DNA from: Cheilinus undulatus | Taxonomy: Eukaryota; Chordata; Actinopteri; Labriformes; Labridae | DNA length: 64,000 nucleotides | Assembly: GCF_018320785.1 (NCBI RefSeq) | Contig: NC_054876.1 | Span: 8,248,707 to 8,312,706 of the forward strand | Direction of reading: 5' to 3' | In this document: positions 1-24,658 of the stretch, in pieces | Numbering within the stretch: position 1 is the first letter of the stretch | Layout: each line of letters begins with the position of its first letter | Translations under genes and position numbers: made by a program | The notes under the pieces: generated by a model | What the model was told of the DNA's origin: nothing | What the model saw: the letters and a program-made list of their open reading frames with translations, nothing else | Databases searched by the model: none

Positions 1-1090
1 GTGTGGGGGGTTACCAGATGCCTTAAGAAAAAAAGAATATTTTTAAATGTTTTAAGAATTGTATATTTTACCCATTTTATGAAAATAGATGCATAAAATG
101 AGTTAAGTATAAGATAAAAACATGGTCATTTGGTGAGATTTATGATACAGTAACATTTAAAAAAATCTATATATAAAGTAAGTCTGCACACAGGCCTGCC
201 CACAGATCAGTGCAGTAGTTTCAATGCATGTGTCAGTATCATTGGTTAGCATCCTGGCTAACAGTTATCTCATTTTGGAGCTGAAAAGTAATATGAATAT
301 GAAAATATGAACCCCCTTTCTTAAAATAGAACTACCTTTTTTATAATGTTAACAATGTGAATGGGCATATTGACTAAACCACATGAAAAGTTATGTTAGA
401 CCTAATGGCCATAACCTGCACAAATGTCAGGGTGTAAAAAAAGGCAAGTAGAAAAAACTGAGACTATTTTAATGGGAAAAAAAACTTACATAAATGCAAA
501 ATAATGGGCTAAAACTGGCAGTAAAAAATAAACAAAAGCAACAGAAATACTTCAAAAATTAGCAAAAACAAGGGGCAAAAAGTGGCAAAAAGTTGTAATG
601 GAGAAAAAGCAGAAAAAATTGTTAAAAAAAGGGCTGAAATAAGCAGAAAGTGACAAAAATGGGTTAAGGGTGACAAAAAAACATATAATTAGGCAAAAAG
701 CAGCAAACATTGAATAAAAGTGACAACAATGTAGCAAAAATGGTGGTAAAGCTGCAAAACGGGCAAAAAGCAGCAAAAAAATGGATAAAAGTGTCAAATA
801 AGTAGCAAAAATATGGCTGTTACGTTGTGGAACAGTGGCAAAAATGGTGGCAAAGCTGCAGAAATGTTAATAATGTTGCAAAACAGTGGCAATAATGGGG
901 TAAAGGTGCCATAAAGTATAAAGCCTTCTGTGTAAGTATGGGAAACAAACTGATTTAAGTTACTTACAACAGCACATTTCTGAGGTCAAAATTTCTCTAA
1001 TTAAGGCTTTCTGGGGTACTTATTTTTCCAAGCAAGACTTAAAAGAGCCACAAGTCATCAAAAAAGAGCCACACCACATGATCACTGCTC
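1..1090 (-). repeat. hAT-type element with internal GGCAAAAA minisatellite (copy A, cut by window start)
   Basis: Positions 425-900 are a degenerate tandem of GGCAAAAAGTGGCAAAA-like units. The right end (970-1090: TTTCTGAGGT, AAAAGAGCCACAA) matches the reverse complement of the left end of the element at 19264. Positions 180-280 share GGCAGGCC and AACTGTTAGCCAGGATGCTA (reverse complement) with 44930-45060. No gene is seen. Confidence 0.55.
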
Positions 1091-2255
1091 AAGCTAGTCA
1101 TGACTAGACAACAGAGAAAATTTCAATTTAAAGAATTTAAACAGACAGGTAAAGGACATCAAAGCTCTGAAGGCTATTCTGACTTAAAGTGTTGCCTCAC
1201 AACAATCAATCATAAAAAAAAAATCGAATTAATCAAGCAGCACTTCTTCTACAACTGATAACAACTGCCAGGCGACACAATAACAAGCTCTTACCTGCAG
1301 GGCAGCATGATCCAGACTTACTGAGTAGGCCACAGTAGCCCTCTTTTATACCCTGTTGTTCCTCCCACCAGAAGTTTATCGGATTTGTTGTCAAAAATGA
1401 ATTTTCTCATCATTCTCATCTCATCATCATCACAGTTTAAACTTTTAAACCCATAACACTTCTGCAGCGTCAATTTACACGTTTTGTCTATCTTTCTCAG
1501 TCGACAACAAAGTCATACTTGCAGAGATAATGCATAAAATGAACAATTAAGTTTTTTTTTTTTCAAACCAGGAAGCCGTCATTTCGTGCCTTCCCGCCTA
1601 TTTAATATACGGAAATGCCTTACGTCGGGTTTCCCAGTTTCACCTGCAGACGGGACATAATGGGGTGAAAATGTAGCGCGCCTCCAGGTAGGAATGTTGA
1701 AGTAAAATTGTATGAAAGTAGCCCACTAAAATAGTCTTGCAACTTTTTTTCTTGCCTTCTAAAACAGAGACTGAGAGAAGGATAATGGCGATTTTTACCG
1801 GATGTTAGAGAGCAGGAAAACGTTTGGCGGGTGTCTGTGCAGAGGTGTGGACGTTTCCCGCGCAGCCAGCTGATTCAACACAGGTGTGCAAAAAAGTTTC
1901 ACTTTGATAAAGAAACTAATAATCATGAAGCTGTCAAGACTTTCTTCTCTTAAAATACATTCAGAGTCAGTTAAAGGGAAGTTCTTAACCTCACACCACT
2001 TTTGAGTTTTATAGGTCATTATATTCTCCAAATTAGGTCACATTACATTTATGTTAACCTTCTTTTAGAAAAAAAAAAACACACACTCTCCTGCTTAAGG
2101 TCCTCTTAAGTCTCTGGATATATTTAAAATATATATTTTAGTCATTAACTCCAGTTCTCATCATGTATAGCAAATGTGAATTCATTTTAAGATTTCGAAA
2201 CTCTAAATGCTAGCTCATTTACATAATCCCACTTTTTTTTTTTTAACATAATTTT
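1091..2255. other. Spacer without recognised gene
   Basis: No exon was recognised. A consensus E2F-type site, TTTCCCGCGC, lies at 1854-1863, inside a small locally GC-richer stretch (1580-1870), which could be a promoter of a divergent transcript leaving the window to the left. A run of 12 T is near 2232-2244. Confidence 0.3.
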
Positions 2256-2256
2256 T

Positions 2257-2508
2257 CTATTTGATGAATGCAAAGTAATGTTTTGTGCAGGTATTATCAG
2301 TCTGGGATATTGAAATGATTAGCAACACCACAGGTTTTGATAAGTGATCACTAGTACAGACTGCCAGTGCTTCTGCTTGCAGTTTCTCTTGGCACTGCTT
2401 TTTTATATCGTTTACATATTGACTTTTTAAATTGAAAATTTCGCCAGTGTTTACTTTTAGATAAGCAATTATGTTTATGACTCTTTTACAACTTCGTGAA
2501 TTTGGCAC
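2257..2508 (-). other. Unassigned 83-codon open frame
   Basis: On the minus strand this frame reads MPNSRSCKRVINIIAYLKVN and later QCQEKLQAEALAVCTSDHLS, with mixed composition and no low complexity, so it looks more coding-like than the chance frames around it. After the stop there is an A-rich tract (minus strand, about 2244-2232), which could mark a retrocopy. I do not recognise the family. It may be an exon fragment, a repeat-borne frame or chance. Confidence 0.2.
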
Positions 2509-2711
2509 CTTGTTTTGCTTGTTGTCTGTTCATGTATGCGGCTGGTTTGGGTGTCTGTAATCCACCATAGGACGTATTTCTTTGTACGTAATAAAAAAAT
2601 GATAGAAATGTTTTAAATATATGCTTTATTTTTTTATGTTTGGCGTTGGAATGTCAGTCTCGTTGCGATTTCACCGGATACACTCCAATAACCACAATGC
2701 ACTTCGAGTGG

Positions 2712-2806
2712 TGACGTCAGGGAGCACACCTCTCACTGTGATTGGCTGGTCTACTTCTCCCTCCGCTGCATGGCTGAAGGTGAAGCTGTGGATAGTGAGT
2801 GAGTCA
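2712..2806 (+). promoter_or_regulatory. acat1: acat1 proximal promoter: CRE, CCAAT box and AP-1 site
   Basis: A perfect palindromic CRE, TGACGTCA (2712-2719), an inverted CCAAT box, ATTGG (2741-2745), and a consensus AP-1 site, TGAGTCA (2800-2806), sit within 115 nt upstream of the start codon. No TATA box is seen. CRE plus CCAAT is a common layout for TATA-less metabolic promoters. The AP-1 site could lie in the 5' UTR. Confidence 0.5.
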
Positions 2807-2825
2807 GTCCTGTTTGCTGTCCAAA

Positions 2826-16109
<13,284 letters not shown>

Positions 16110-16359
16110 AGAAGTGATTGTAAAGGTTTTTCTCCTGCTGATACACTCTTTATTAGTCTTTGTGTCGACTATCTCTGAATGATTAAGCCCTCTGCACTCG
16201 CCCTATTTTCTACTGTTACATCTTAAACGCCAGCGGCCTTACTCAGACAGAAACGTAGCACTCGACTCACTCGGCATCATCACACCGATGTTTAAAACAC
16301 TCCTGTTTGAAACATTGTGCAAAAAAATGATTAATGTTTAACTCTGAAGTGACGTGGTT

Positions 16360-16365
16360 AATAAA
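16360..16365 (+). terminator. acat1: acat1 polyadenylation signal
   Basis: The canonical AATAAA lies about 250 nt after the stop and is followed by GT-rich DNA (TTGTTTGTGTGGTGTTG) from about 16390, as in cleavage sites. The 3' UTR would be about 16110-16385. Confidence 0.75.
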
Positions 16366-16385
16366 TAGTTTTTATGAAAGCACTG

Positions 16386-18236
16386 TTGCCTTGTTTGTGT
16401 GGTGTTGCCGTGGTGCTTGTGTTTTCTAATGCTCTGACCTAAAATAATTCAAGTTTCAGGTTACAGGTTACAGGTTCAGTGGTTTCATTTTAATATTTGT
16501 AATAAATGAAACTGATTAGATTTTAAATTATTCCAAGAAAAGCTGAACATGATGGACTCAGGTGTTTATGAGGGATGCATGATACTGGATTTTGGCTAAT
16601 ATCCAATTAGTTATTTGCAGTCATGTGACTCTGATGACACACTGTGGGACAGGAAGTGGAGGACAGCCATTAGGAATGAATGGGATTGGAGGAAGTTAGT
16701 ACTTCTAAGCTCTAAATCAATCTGTATGCTGCCATTAAAAGAAGATTTCTCCAAACACTGAGTATGATCCCTGCACTTTACAAAAAGGGCTTTTTTCCCA
16801 CCGTTTAACAGATTAATCTGGTGTGGAGGTGATCAATATCACAAATAACACAGTCCTGTAGACCTTCTGAAATAAATTAACTTTTTCATGATATTCTAAT
16901 TTATTGAAATGCACCTGTATATCTGTCCCTAACAAATAAAATTAAAATAAATGAAAACCAATATTATTCATGCATTACTTACCTCAACTTTGTAAAACAA
17001 GCCAACAACCCCCACTGAGTGAGACGTGTAAGAAAGTCAAGGAATTCTTTTTGTCCAGAACTCCTGATTCCTTTTCATCTCCCTCTTTCCTTGTTCCTTG
17101 TGCATCTCAGAAAAATGGAAGAGTGATGAGAGAAAACAGGTCTGCATCACATTCATTAGCCAGCTGATTATGTTGCTGTGGTTACATGTAGTTATAACAC
17201 TGCTGATCTGAAATACTAAGAAATTTGTTTAAAAAATGCCTTCTAGGTGGTAAATACAGAACTGTGACCTTATTTTGACATTTCACTTCTTACATATCTT
17301 TGTTTGAGTATGAGTAATGTAGATTGTTACTAGGTCATGTTCGGCTAGATGTTAAGGGCAAATGTGGGTCAAAAATGTTTTTGTACCAGTCCAGCCATGG
17401 CCAGTAGAATATAGAATATATTTAAAAACAAATATAAGTAACATAAAACTCCTTGAAACTAAATAACAGTGACTGATAATTATTATCTTATTATTGATCA
17501 AAATAAACATGCAGCCATAGTTTCTGGGTGTTTTGAATTTTAACTTTAAGTTCTTACAGCCTGCATGAATGAGCCGCTGAAGCATAAGGGACCATTTTAA
17601 GATACATTGGTCTCATTATCAGGAACACTGGCAGTATTTCAGATGGAAGATTACAGGTTAAACGCATGTCTGATAGTAATAAATAGATAAAACCTCTGCT
17701 TTCAGTAATGGCCAGGTCTGACAGCTGAATTGTGCAGTACTTTCATATAACATTATGAAAACCAATTATTTTTCTATCAGGTATTTTCAAGGCTGGAAAA
17801 ATTTAGCAATCATGAAAAAGTCCCATCTAGTACTGAACACAGTCAAAGCATGGTAAATAAGCTATATTAGTTTAATGCGGACATTTATAGTCAACATACA
17901 GTGTTACAGATTTATACAGTGATTTAGCTATCAGAAAAGTAAACAGTCTGATTTATGGCTCTTTTTCCTGGTTCTATAGAAGCAGTGAATAAATAGGACT
18001 GCAGAGTCATCATGGCTGTAATGATTAACTTTGATCAAACCAGTGTTGATTAAACAGGACAACTTATCAAAAGTAAACAGAATGGAAGAATTAATGCCTA
18101 TTTTAACTGTATGGGTTGAAATTTAGTCCAATTTTAACAAACAAAAACATTTATGAATATTCCACAAACCCTATATAGCACTATGAAATATCCTCAGCAA
18201 AAAGTAAACAAACTTTAAATAAAAGCTAATGAGCCA
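16386..18236. other. Intergenic spacer, nothing recognised
   Basis: Apart from short direct repeats of CAGGTTA at 16455-16478, I see no exon, RNA gene or clear element end here. Confidence 0.4.
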
Positions 18237-18800
18237 TCCATCCATACACCAACACCAACCTGGGGTTCGGGACCCCAGATTGAGATTTCAGGGGGACATG
18301 AGGCTCTGTCTGCTCTGAGGTTGTTAAAATTAGATTTGCACACAATAACAAATCATGATCAATCACTTAGGAATAATCACAATTGTCTTTGAGTAAGAAT
18401 ATTTGTGTTGGATTTAAACAAAAATAAGTAAAATTTATGTTAAGTTTGACTGTTATTATTTTTCTTGTCGGTCCTGTTAGGGCTCAGACTTCTTGGACAC
18501 AACAATAGGGGGCTCAAAGTAAAAAAGGCTGGGAACCACTTTTCTACACCACTTACTCCATCCAAGGTTAAAAGGGTTTGGAGCCTATCCCAGCTGTCAT
18601 TGGGAGAGAGGCAGGGCACACCCTGGACTGGTTGCCAGTCGGTCACAAGGCTGACGTGCGGAAACAAAAAAAACTCTGCATGCTCACACGGCAAATTTAA
18701 AGTCACCATTTAACCTAAAGAGTGTTTTTGGTCTGCAGGAGAAAGCCAGAGTACCCAGAGAGAACCCACACATGCACAGGGAGAACATGTGTACTCCTGA
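18237..18800 (+). repeat. Teleost interspersed repeat (GGAGCCTATCCCAGCTGTCA type)
   Basis: The stretch 18540-18800 contains GGAGCCTATCCCAGCTGTCA, ACCCTGGACTGGTTGCCAGT and AGAGAACCCACACATGCACA, a text repeated thousands of times in teleost genomes. An opposite-strand relative is at 27367-27620. The left part carries a separate end, GGTTCGGGACCCCAGATTGA. Confidence 0.65.
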
Positions 18801-19263
18801 CCGGCCCTGACCAGGAAAGCTAAATATTTAAATCAAAACATGACTATATCCACTTATAAGCCAAGTGAGCTTTTGTATTTTGCACACAGGCCTCTGTTTA
18901 GCCACTCTCTCACTCGCCAATCTTCTTCTGTTAGAGAATTATGGAGGCCACTAAGCTCTTGGGAACCTTCAGGGCAGCAGAAATGTTTTGTAGCCTTCCT
19001 CATATCTGTGCATGTCAACAATGTCAACAAATGTCTCTGACCTCTGCAGGCAGTTCCTTTGACCTCATGGCTTGGTGTTTGCTCTGATATGTGTTGTCAG
19101 CTTTGGGCCTTCTATAGAGAGGTGTGTGCCTTTGAAATCATGTCCAGTCAATACTTAATTTACCACAGGTGGACTCCAATCAATATGTAGAAATAGCTCA
19201 GCAAAGATCCAGTATGGAGGGCATTTGAGTTAGATTTCCAGTCTTGTTGCATAAGGTCTAAAT

Positions 19264-20410
19264 CAGTGATACTCAACGTGTGGCTCTAGAGCCACATGTG
19301 TCTCTTTGGTGATAATTTGTGGCTCTTTTACATCTTAATTTGAAATACTTTTCCCTGAAAAACGGTCAACTTTAACCTCAGAAATTATCCATTAATCTGT
19401 TTGTTCCCCACTTGTACAGTTGGTTTAAATAACATATTTTTTGTTGGTATATTTCCATTGCCCTTATTTGCAATTTTTCCTCCTTTGTTGCTACTTTTAA
19501 TCTATTTTTACAGCTTTTTTAGCCTGAGTTTGCCACTTCTTTTGCCTTTTTTTGCCAGTTTTTGCCTTTTTGTCCTGTTTTTTGCTATTTTTTGCACTTT
19601 TTTGTCATGTTTTGTCCCTTCTCACCCATTTAAGCAGGTGTATTTCAATTGAATGCCACTTTTTTCCCATTTTTTCTCATTTTAGTCTCTTTTCACTCAA
19701 TTTTACTTTTTCTCTTTTTTTTTTTTTTAACCATTTTTACCTCCTGTACCTCATTTTCTTATCAGTTTTGGCACTTATTCTCACCATTTTTTGCCAATTT
19801 TCATCAATTTTTTGACCAATTTTGACACCTGTAACTCTTGTTTTGTTAATACTTTTGCCATTTACCCCCAGTTTTTGCCTAGTTTTATATTTTTTACCCC
19901 CCTGCTTTTTGCTATTTTTAAATGGTTTTCCCTTTTTTGCCCCTTCTTGCACATTTAAGCTGCCTTCTTTCCATTTTTGTTACTTTTGCCCATTTGAGTT
20001 GCTCATTTTTCCACATTTTTACCCTTTTTGACCATTTTTACCACCTGTGACTCCTTTTTAAATCAATTTTGCCACTTTTTCTCCCCATTTTTGCCATTTT
20101 CCACCAGTTTTGCCTCTTTTATCCTGCTTTTTGCTCTACTAATTTTTGCCACATTTTACCATTTTTTTGACCATTTTTGCTACTTGTAACTCTTTTTTTA
20201 ATTCAATTTTGCCACTTTGTCTTACCATTTTTGCCAACTTCACCCATTTTTGCCACTTCTTTGCTTCTTTTGTACCATTTTACCACTTTAACTCATTTTT
20301 ATTGCTACTTTAACCCATTTGTGCCACTTTTCAAAACTTAGATTGTGGCTCTTTCAAAGGTATTTTTTAAATAATTTGGCTCTTTGGTTGAGCAAGGTTG
20401 AGCAACACTG
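19264..20410 (+). mobile_element. hAT-type element with internal TTTTTGCCA minisatellite (copy B)
   Basis: Ends CAGTGATACTCAAC and GTTGAGCAACACTG are inverted; flanks GTCTAAAT (19256-19263) and GGCTAAAT (20411-20418) agree at 7 of 8. Inside, about 19440-20330 is a degenerate tandem of TTTTTGCCA.TTT-like units that produces long but meaningless Phe/Leu/Pro-rich open frames. Confidence 0.8.
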
Positions 20411-20418
20411 GGCTAAAT

Positions 20419-21330
20419 ATTCGTGTCAATGTGATACTTCATTTTTTTTTTTCATAAATATGCAAAAAATCTAAAATTCTGTTTTCATTTTGTCATGATG
20501 GGATACTGAGTGTGTGTGAGAATAAAAATGAATTTAATCGACTGTAGCATCAGGCTGCAACATAAAACTGAAAAAAGTGAAGTGGGTCTGAACCCTTCAT
20601 ATGTGATGAACATTTTGCTCTTTATTCCATAACTGGACTCTTTTCTTTCTTTCCTTCTCCTGCCAGTAAACTGTCAAACACTGAGTTAAAGATTAACATC
20701 GTCCTTTGGTCGTCTGTATTTGAAGCCCTCTTCATTTGAAAGGACGTTACTGATTAAACACAGCCGACTCTGCTCTTCAGGAGGGAGAACAATAACTTAC
20801 ACAAAGTTAAAGCCAAGTCATATATGCTTTTCACTCCACTCCAATCTTTGTAGTGCCCTCGGCTGAATGACGGAGTCTGGTATGCCAAACAAGCAGGGAG
20901 CATGCGTCAGCTGGTTTCACTCGTCCTCTACGTCACAGTTGATATAACAGAAGGGGCAGCATCGGCAAACATGCTTTTTATTTGAATACATTTAATGTGT
21001 GAGAAGTTTTAATTTTCTCATTTTAATGCAACATGCATGAGCTGTTTTTATGTAAAATCTAGATTTTACATAACTTTGAAGACTATTTTCATTGTTTGAG
21101 TCTGTGGTTTTAAAAGAAATTCTGTATGTTTTTGTATAAAAACCTTACAGCACACTTGTTCAGTTGTTTGCTCAGCAACGATTTCACCTCAGAGCTGTAA
21201 AAGGCTTTTGTGTGAAATAAAGAGAGGAAAGGCTTTTATAGTAAAGGAAGGTCATAGTTGGTACACAAACTGACCCTAAAGCTTTAGAATCTAAAACACC
21301 TGAATAACCACTAGTGCAAGAGCTACACAC
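20419..21330. other. Non-repetitive spacer
   Basis: No exon recognised. Positions 20600-20960 look unique and balanced in composition, with TGCGTCAGC at 20903-20911 (Maf/AP-1-like) and TACGTCA at 20929-20935 (CRE half-site). This could be a regulatory island upstream of the protease gene, but the evidence is thin. Confidence 0.25.
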
Positions 21331-21620
21331 CCCGAATCCAAAAAAGTTGGGGCATTATGTAAAATGTGTACAAGAACAGAATGCAGTGATTGGCTAATCT
21401 TTTTCAACCAATGTTTTAAAAAAAGCACAAAGAAAAGATTTGATATTCACACTAGAATTATTTTAATAAACACTTTACTTTCTTGTTTGAAATGTCAGTG
21501 TATTTTTTATTAGTTTAAACTTCTGGTTAGTTAGTTTAGTTTTACTTTTATTTTGAAAAACTATTTTAGTTCAGTTTTTAGTAGTTTTAGAGTTAGTTTT
21601 AGTTTTTTTCAGAAATAAAA
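21331..21620 (+). repeat. Repeat fragments: AAAAAAGTTGGGGC transposon end and TTTTAGTT block
   Basis: 21331-21420 matches the terminal region of the transposon at 32680-33841 (CCGAATCCAAAAAAGTTGGG...). 21500-21610 is a TTTTAGTT-rich block like the one at 7221. Confidence 0.5.
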
Positions 21621-21974
21621 GAGAGACTCTGGCAAAAGGGCCAGAAACAGTAAATGTCATACAGTTCATACAATGACTTTCAAACAGGCTACCCTTCACT
21701 TTTTCTTTAATCTATTCAAATTTGATATTTGAATACAATCAAGATCTAAACTTACCATTGTGTGACCTCCCTTAAGTAAAATCAGGCCATTTTCCTCTCC
21801 AGGCTGGGTCATACATGTTGGTCAGTCCACTGATGTCAAAGACTAAAACAAAGGAGATTTTGTCCCTAATTATTTTGTTTTATTTTATTAGTTTCATAAG
21901 CACATAATACAGTTTGTAAGTTTTCTTTTGTGTCAAACTTTTCAGCAAGACAATGCCAAGTAATTCTATAAAAA

Positions 21975-22100
21975 CAACTTTATTTGTCATAACTTTACTT
22001 GTATAGCACAGGAGTTTACAAAGTGCTTTTACATGCAGAAAAACAAAGCAGCAGAACTGAAAACAAAAGATAAAGACAGAAAATGAACCAAAACAACATC
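21975..22100 (+). repeat. CTTTATTTGT...CAAAGTGCTTT interspersed repeat
   Basis: ACAACTTTATTTGTCATAAC through TTTACAAAGTGCTTTTACA is a common fish repeat. A relative occurs at 44027-44095. Confidence 0.4.
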
Positions 22101-22449
22101 AAGAAAAACCTTAAGGTTGAGGAACCTAAAAAACAAAACAAAACTGATCTTTATATGAAACCTAAACAACATTATTACCCAGACATCATGAGACATCATA
22201 AGAACAGGGACATCCAAGACAAAATAAATGTTCTGTTTAAGGCACAACAGCATGGCTTCACAGTAAAAGAGGGCGGGGCCTAGACTGGTCTTCATGCAGT
22301 CCAGACCTGTCTCCCACTGAATATCTATGGTGCATTATGATGTGTAAAATATGACCCCACTGTTGAGAAACTTAAGATGTACATCGATCAGGTATAGAAA
22401 TGAATTCTACATCTCCAGAGATCCAAGATAGATTCAACTTGTAGTAAAC

Positions 22450-22665
22450 ATGGGCAATCACAAGGATCTCTAGAGATGGGGCCTACATGGGCCTCTTATG
22501 GGCTGATACTGATTGCCCGGGCCCACAGTGGGAGGAGCCCTTGAGAAATGAAGTGTGTTTTTATTTGTTTTTTCTAAGTAATTTGTGTCATTATTGAATC
22601 AAAAGCGGTCAAATGAATTGGTAAATTTGTAATAAAATACTGGGGGGGCCCTGATCCTCCCTTTC
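22450..22665 (+). repeat. GGGCCC-rich repeat, relative of 28630-28760
   Basis: GGGCCCACAGTGGGAGGAGC followed by TTATTGAATCAAAAGC matches the reverse complement of 28630-28730. A related end is at 23720-23785 (GGGGGCCCAAATC...ACCCCTGC). Confidence 0.45.
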
Positions 22666-22741
22666 AAAATGTCCAAATGGTCAGGATTATGGCCAGAGAG
22701 GCTCACTGATAAAGGGAAGGCAACAGTTGTTTGCTGACTGG

Positions 22742-23280
22742 CAGTGTTAATTTTGGCAGCTATTGTTAATTTTAGTCTTTAAATGAGATGTGTTTTAGTT
22801 TTAGTCACATTTTAGTCATTTCTGTCTTTTTTTAGTTTTAGTCTAGTTTTAGTCGACGAAAACTCAAAACATTTTAGTCTAGTTTTAGTCCACACAAAGT
22901 CCTCACATTTTAGTCTTTACTCTTAGTCAAAGTATTTATTTTCTTGCCTAAATCTTGTACTAAATCATAGTTTTGTGTTCTCTGCACTCTGCCAAACCCG
23001 GGGTCCCTGCTTTCTACAGGTGAGAGGCAGAATAGATACAGATGCATTGTTTTTAGACAGATTTACTAACAGTGGAGAAATATCACAGATTTTGAATGTC
23101 CGACGAAAACTAAATTACATTTTAGTGTAGTTTTACTCATCTAGATGAAAACTAAACTTAGTTTTGTCAGTTTTAGTCATCACAGATCTAGTTTTGTTAG
23201 TTTTAGTCTAGTTTTTGTCATGGAAAAAAAGGCTGTCGACAAAGTTTTAGTTATAGTTTTAGTCGATGAACTGCTGACAG
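22742..23280 (+). repeat. TTTTAGTC-type repeat element (copy 1, without insertion)
   Basis: It starts CAGTGTTAATTTTGGCAGCT, contains many TTTTAGTC units and ends near GTCGATGAACTGCTGACAGG. The same element lies in reverse at 51470-52630, where a MITE has inserted; this copy shows the empty site. Confidence 0.65.
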
Positions 23281-23285
23281 GCCTA

Positions 23286-24479
23286 TAAAGATGCAGACAT
23301 ACCAAAAAATGCACTCAAAGGAAAGCAAGACATTTTCAAATTACCTTCAATATTCAAAGTCAGCAAATGGGTGTGAGGAAACAAGACGAGACTGACTGAT
23401 TTATAGTGAGTGTAGAGGACCTGTACTGCATCCCATGATTTCTCTTTACTCATGATATGACAAAACCATCCAGAAATGCTCTGAACAGCAAGGATGGATT
23501 GAAGATGGCAAAAATAAAATGGTAAAAATCATGCAGAATAATACCAGAACATGAGAAAGGCAATGCTCATAGGCAGTGCTATTTGAACTAGAAATGTCTA
23601 ATACAAATAAAATTTAATTTAGCCATTGTAAAAATATTGCTCATTAAAATAGGGAAATTAAAATTGAACATAGATTAGATTGCATAAATAAACAATGCAA
23701 CATTTTTTGCTTGGCTGGCCAGCTAAGGGGGGCCATATATAGTTTTCTGTCTGGGGGCCCAAATCCCTAGCTACACCCCTGCTTAGAAGAAATTTTGCAA
23801 GCTAAGCTAAAGCAAAAGAAACTACATCAAAGCTTATTTTTGTTTATTATTGTGAAGGTCATTTTTGATGTTATTGTAATTATTTTCATCATGCTTTTAT
23901 TGTTCTTTTTTTTACATAAAACCAATTTATTGTTGTTTTTCAATGCTAATTTTGCAACTTTAGTCTTCTGTGAACTAAATTAATGAGGTTTAATTTGTGA
24001 ATTACAAGGGAAATTTGGATTCTGAAACCATGATGAAACCGTGCTTTCTCATGTGTGGACAGCTGGGTAGAGGTGATGTTTCAGTATGGTCTCCATGGAC
24101 GTTTAAACTAACCCTTGATCACCACCACAGAGCGCCACAAATATCCTTAAATGTGTTAAACTTTTCACTGGTTCGTTTGTGTAATGGAGGAGTGGTAAGA
24201 ATTAAGTCACAGAGTTCACTCAAGCCGTGTTGAAGGGGTCCAGTCTGATAAATTTTTAAAGGGCCCAGAAATCCTGGTGACAGGAATCACAGTCTTTGTT
24301 CATCTAACATTGGTTAACCGATTATATAATTGAGAATAATCAGTCAGTTCGCCTCAGTGTTTCCTCTACATTCATGCTGTCTGAAATCCTGAACAGAAAA
24401 CAATGAGTGTCCTCCATCGATACTGCTGTTTGTTCATGTGGAGTGTTGAGTAAACGGCTTGTGCACACGCTGGAGAAGG
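23286..24479. other. Spacer upstream of the protease gene
   Basis: Apart from a short GGGGGCCC repeat end (23720-23785), I see no gene here. There is no obvious TATA box near 24480. Confidence 0.3.
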
Positions 24480-24658
24480 TGTGGTCATGGCTGATGATTA
24501 CATGGAGGAATGGAGAGAGCAGAATACACACAGACAGACGGAGAGAGAGAGAGAAGGAGAGAGGGACGAAGTGGATAACAGAGAGCTTTTTTCCCCCATA
24601 CTCTCACCAATACCTGGATTACTGTATTTGATAACCTGAAGTGAATCTGCCTTCCCAG
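24480..24658 (+). other. Probable non-coding first exon of the TMPRSS2-like gene
   Basis: A GA-rich stretch (24530-24566) is followed by TTCCCAG and a perfect donor, GTGAGT, at 24659. The gene needs an upstream 5' UTR exon because coding exon 1 at 26065 has an acceptor in front of it. Human TMPRSS2 also has a non-coding exon 1. The left edge is a guess. Confidence 0.4.

Noticed and set aside
19401..20031. Several open frames of 66-87 aa rich in Phe, Leu and Pro
   Set aside because: They are read-through of the degenerate TTTTTGCCA minisatellite inside the hAT-type element at 19264-20410.
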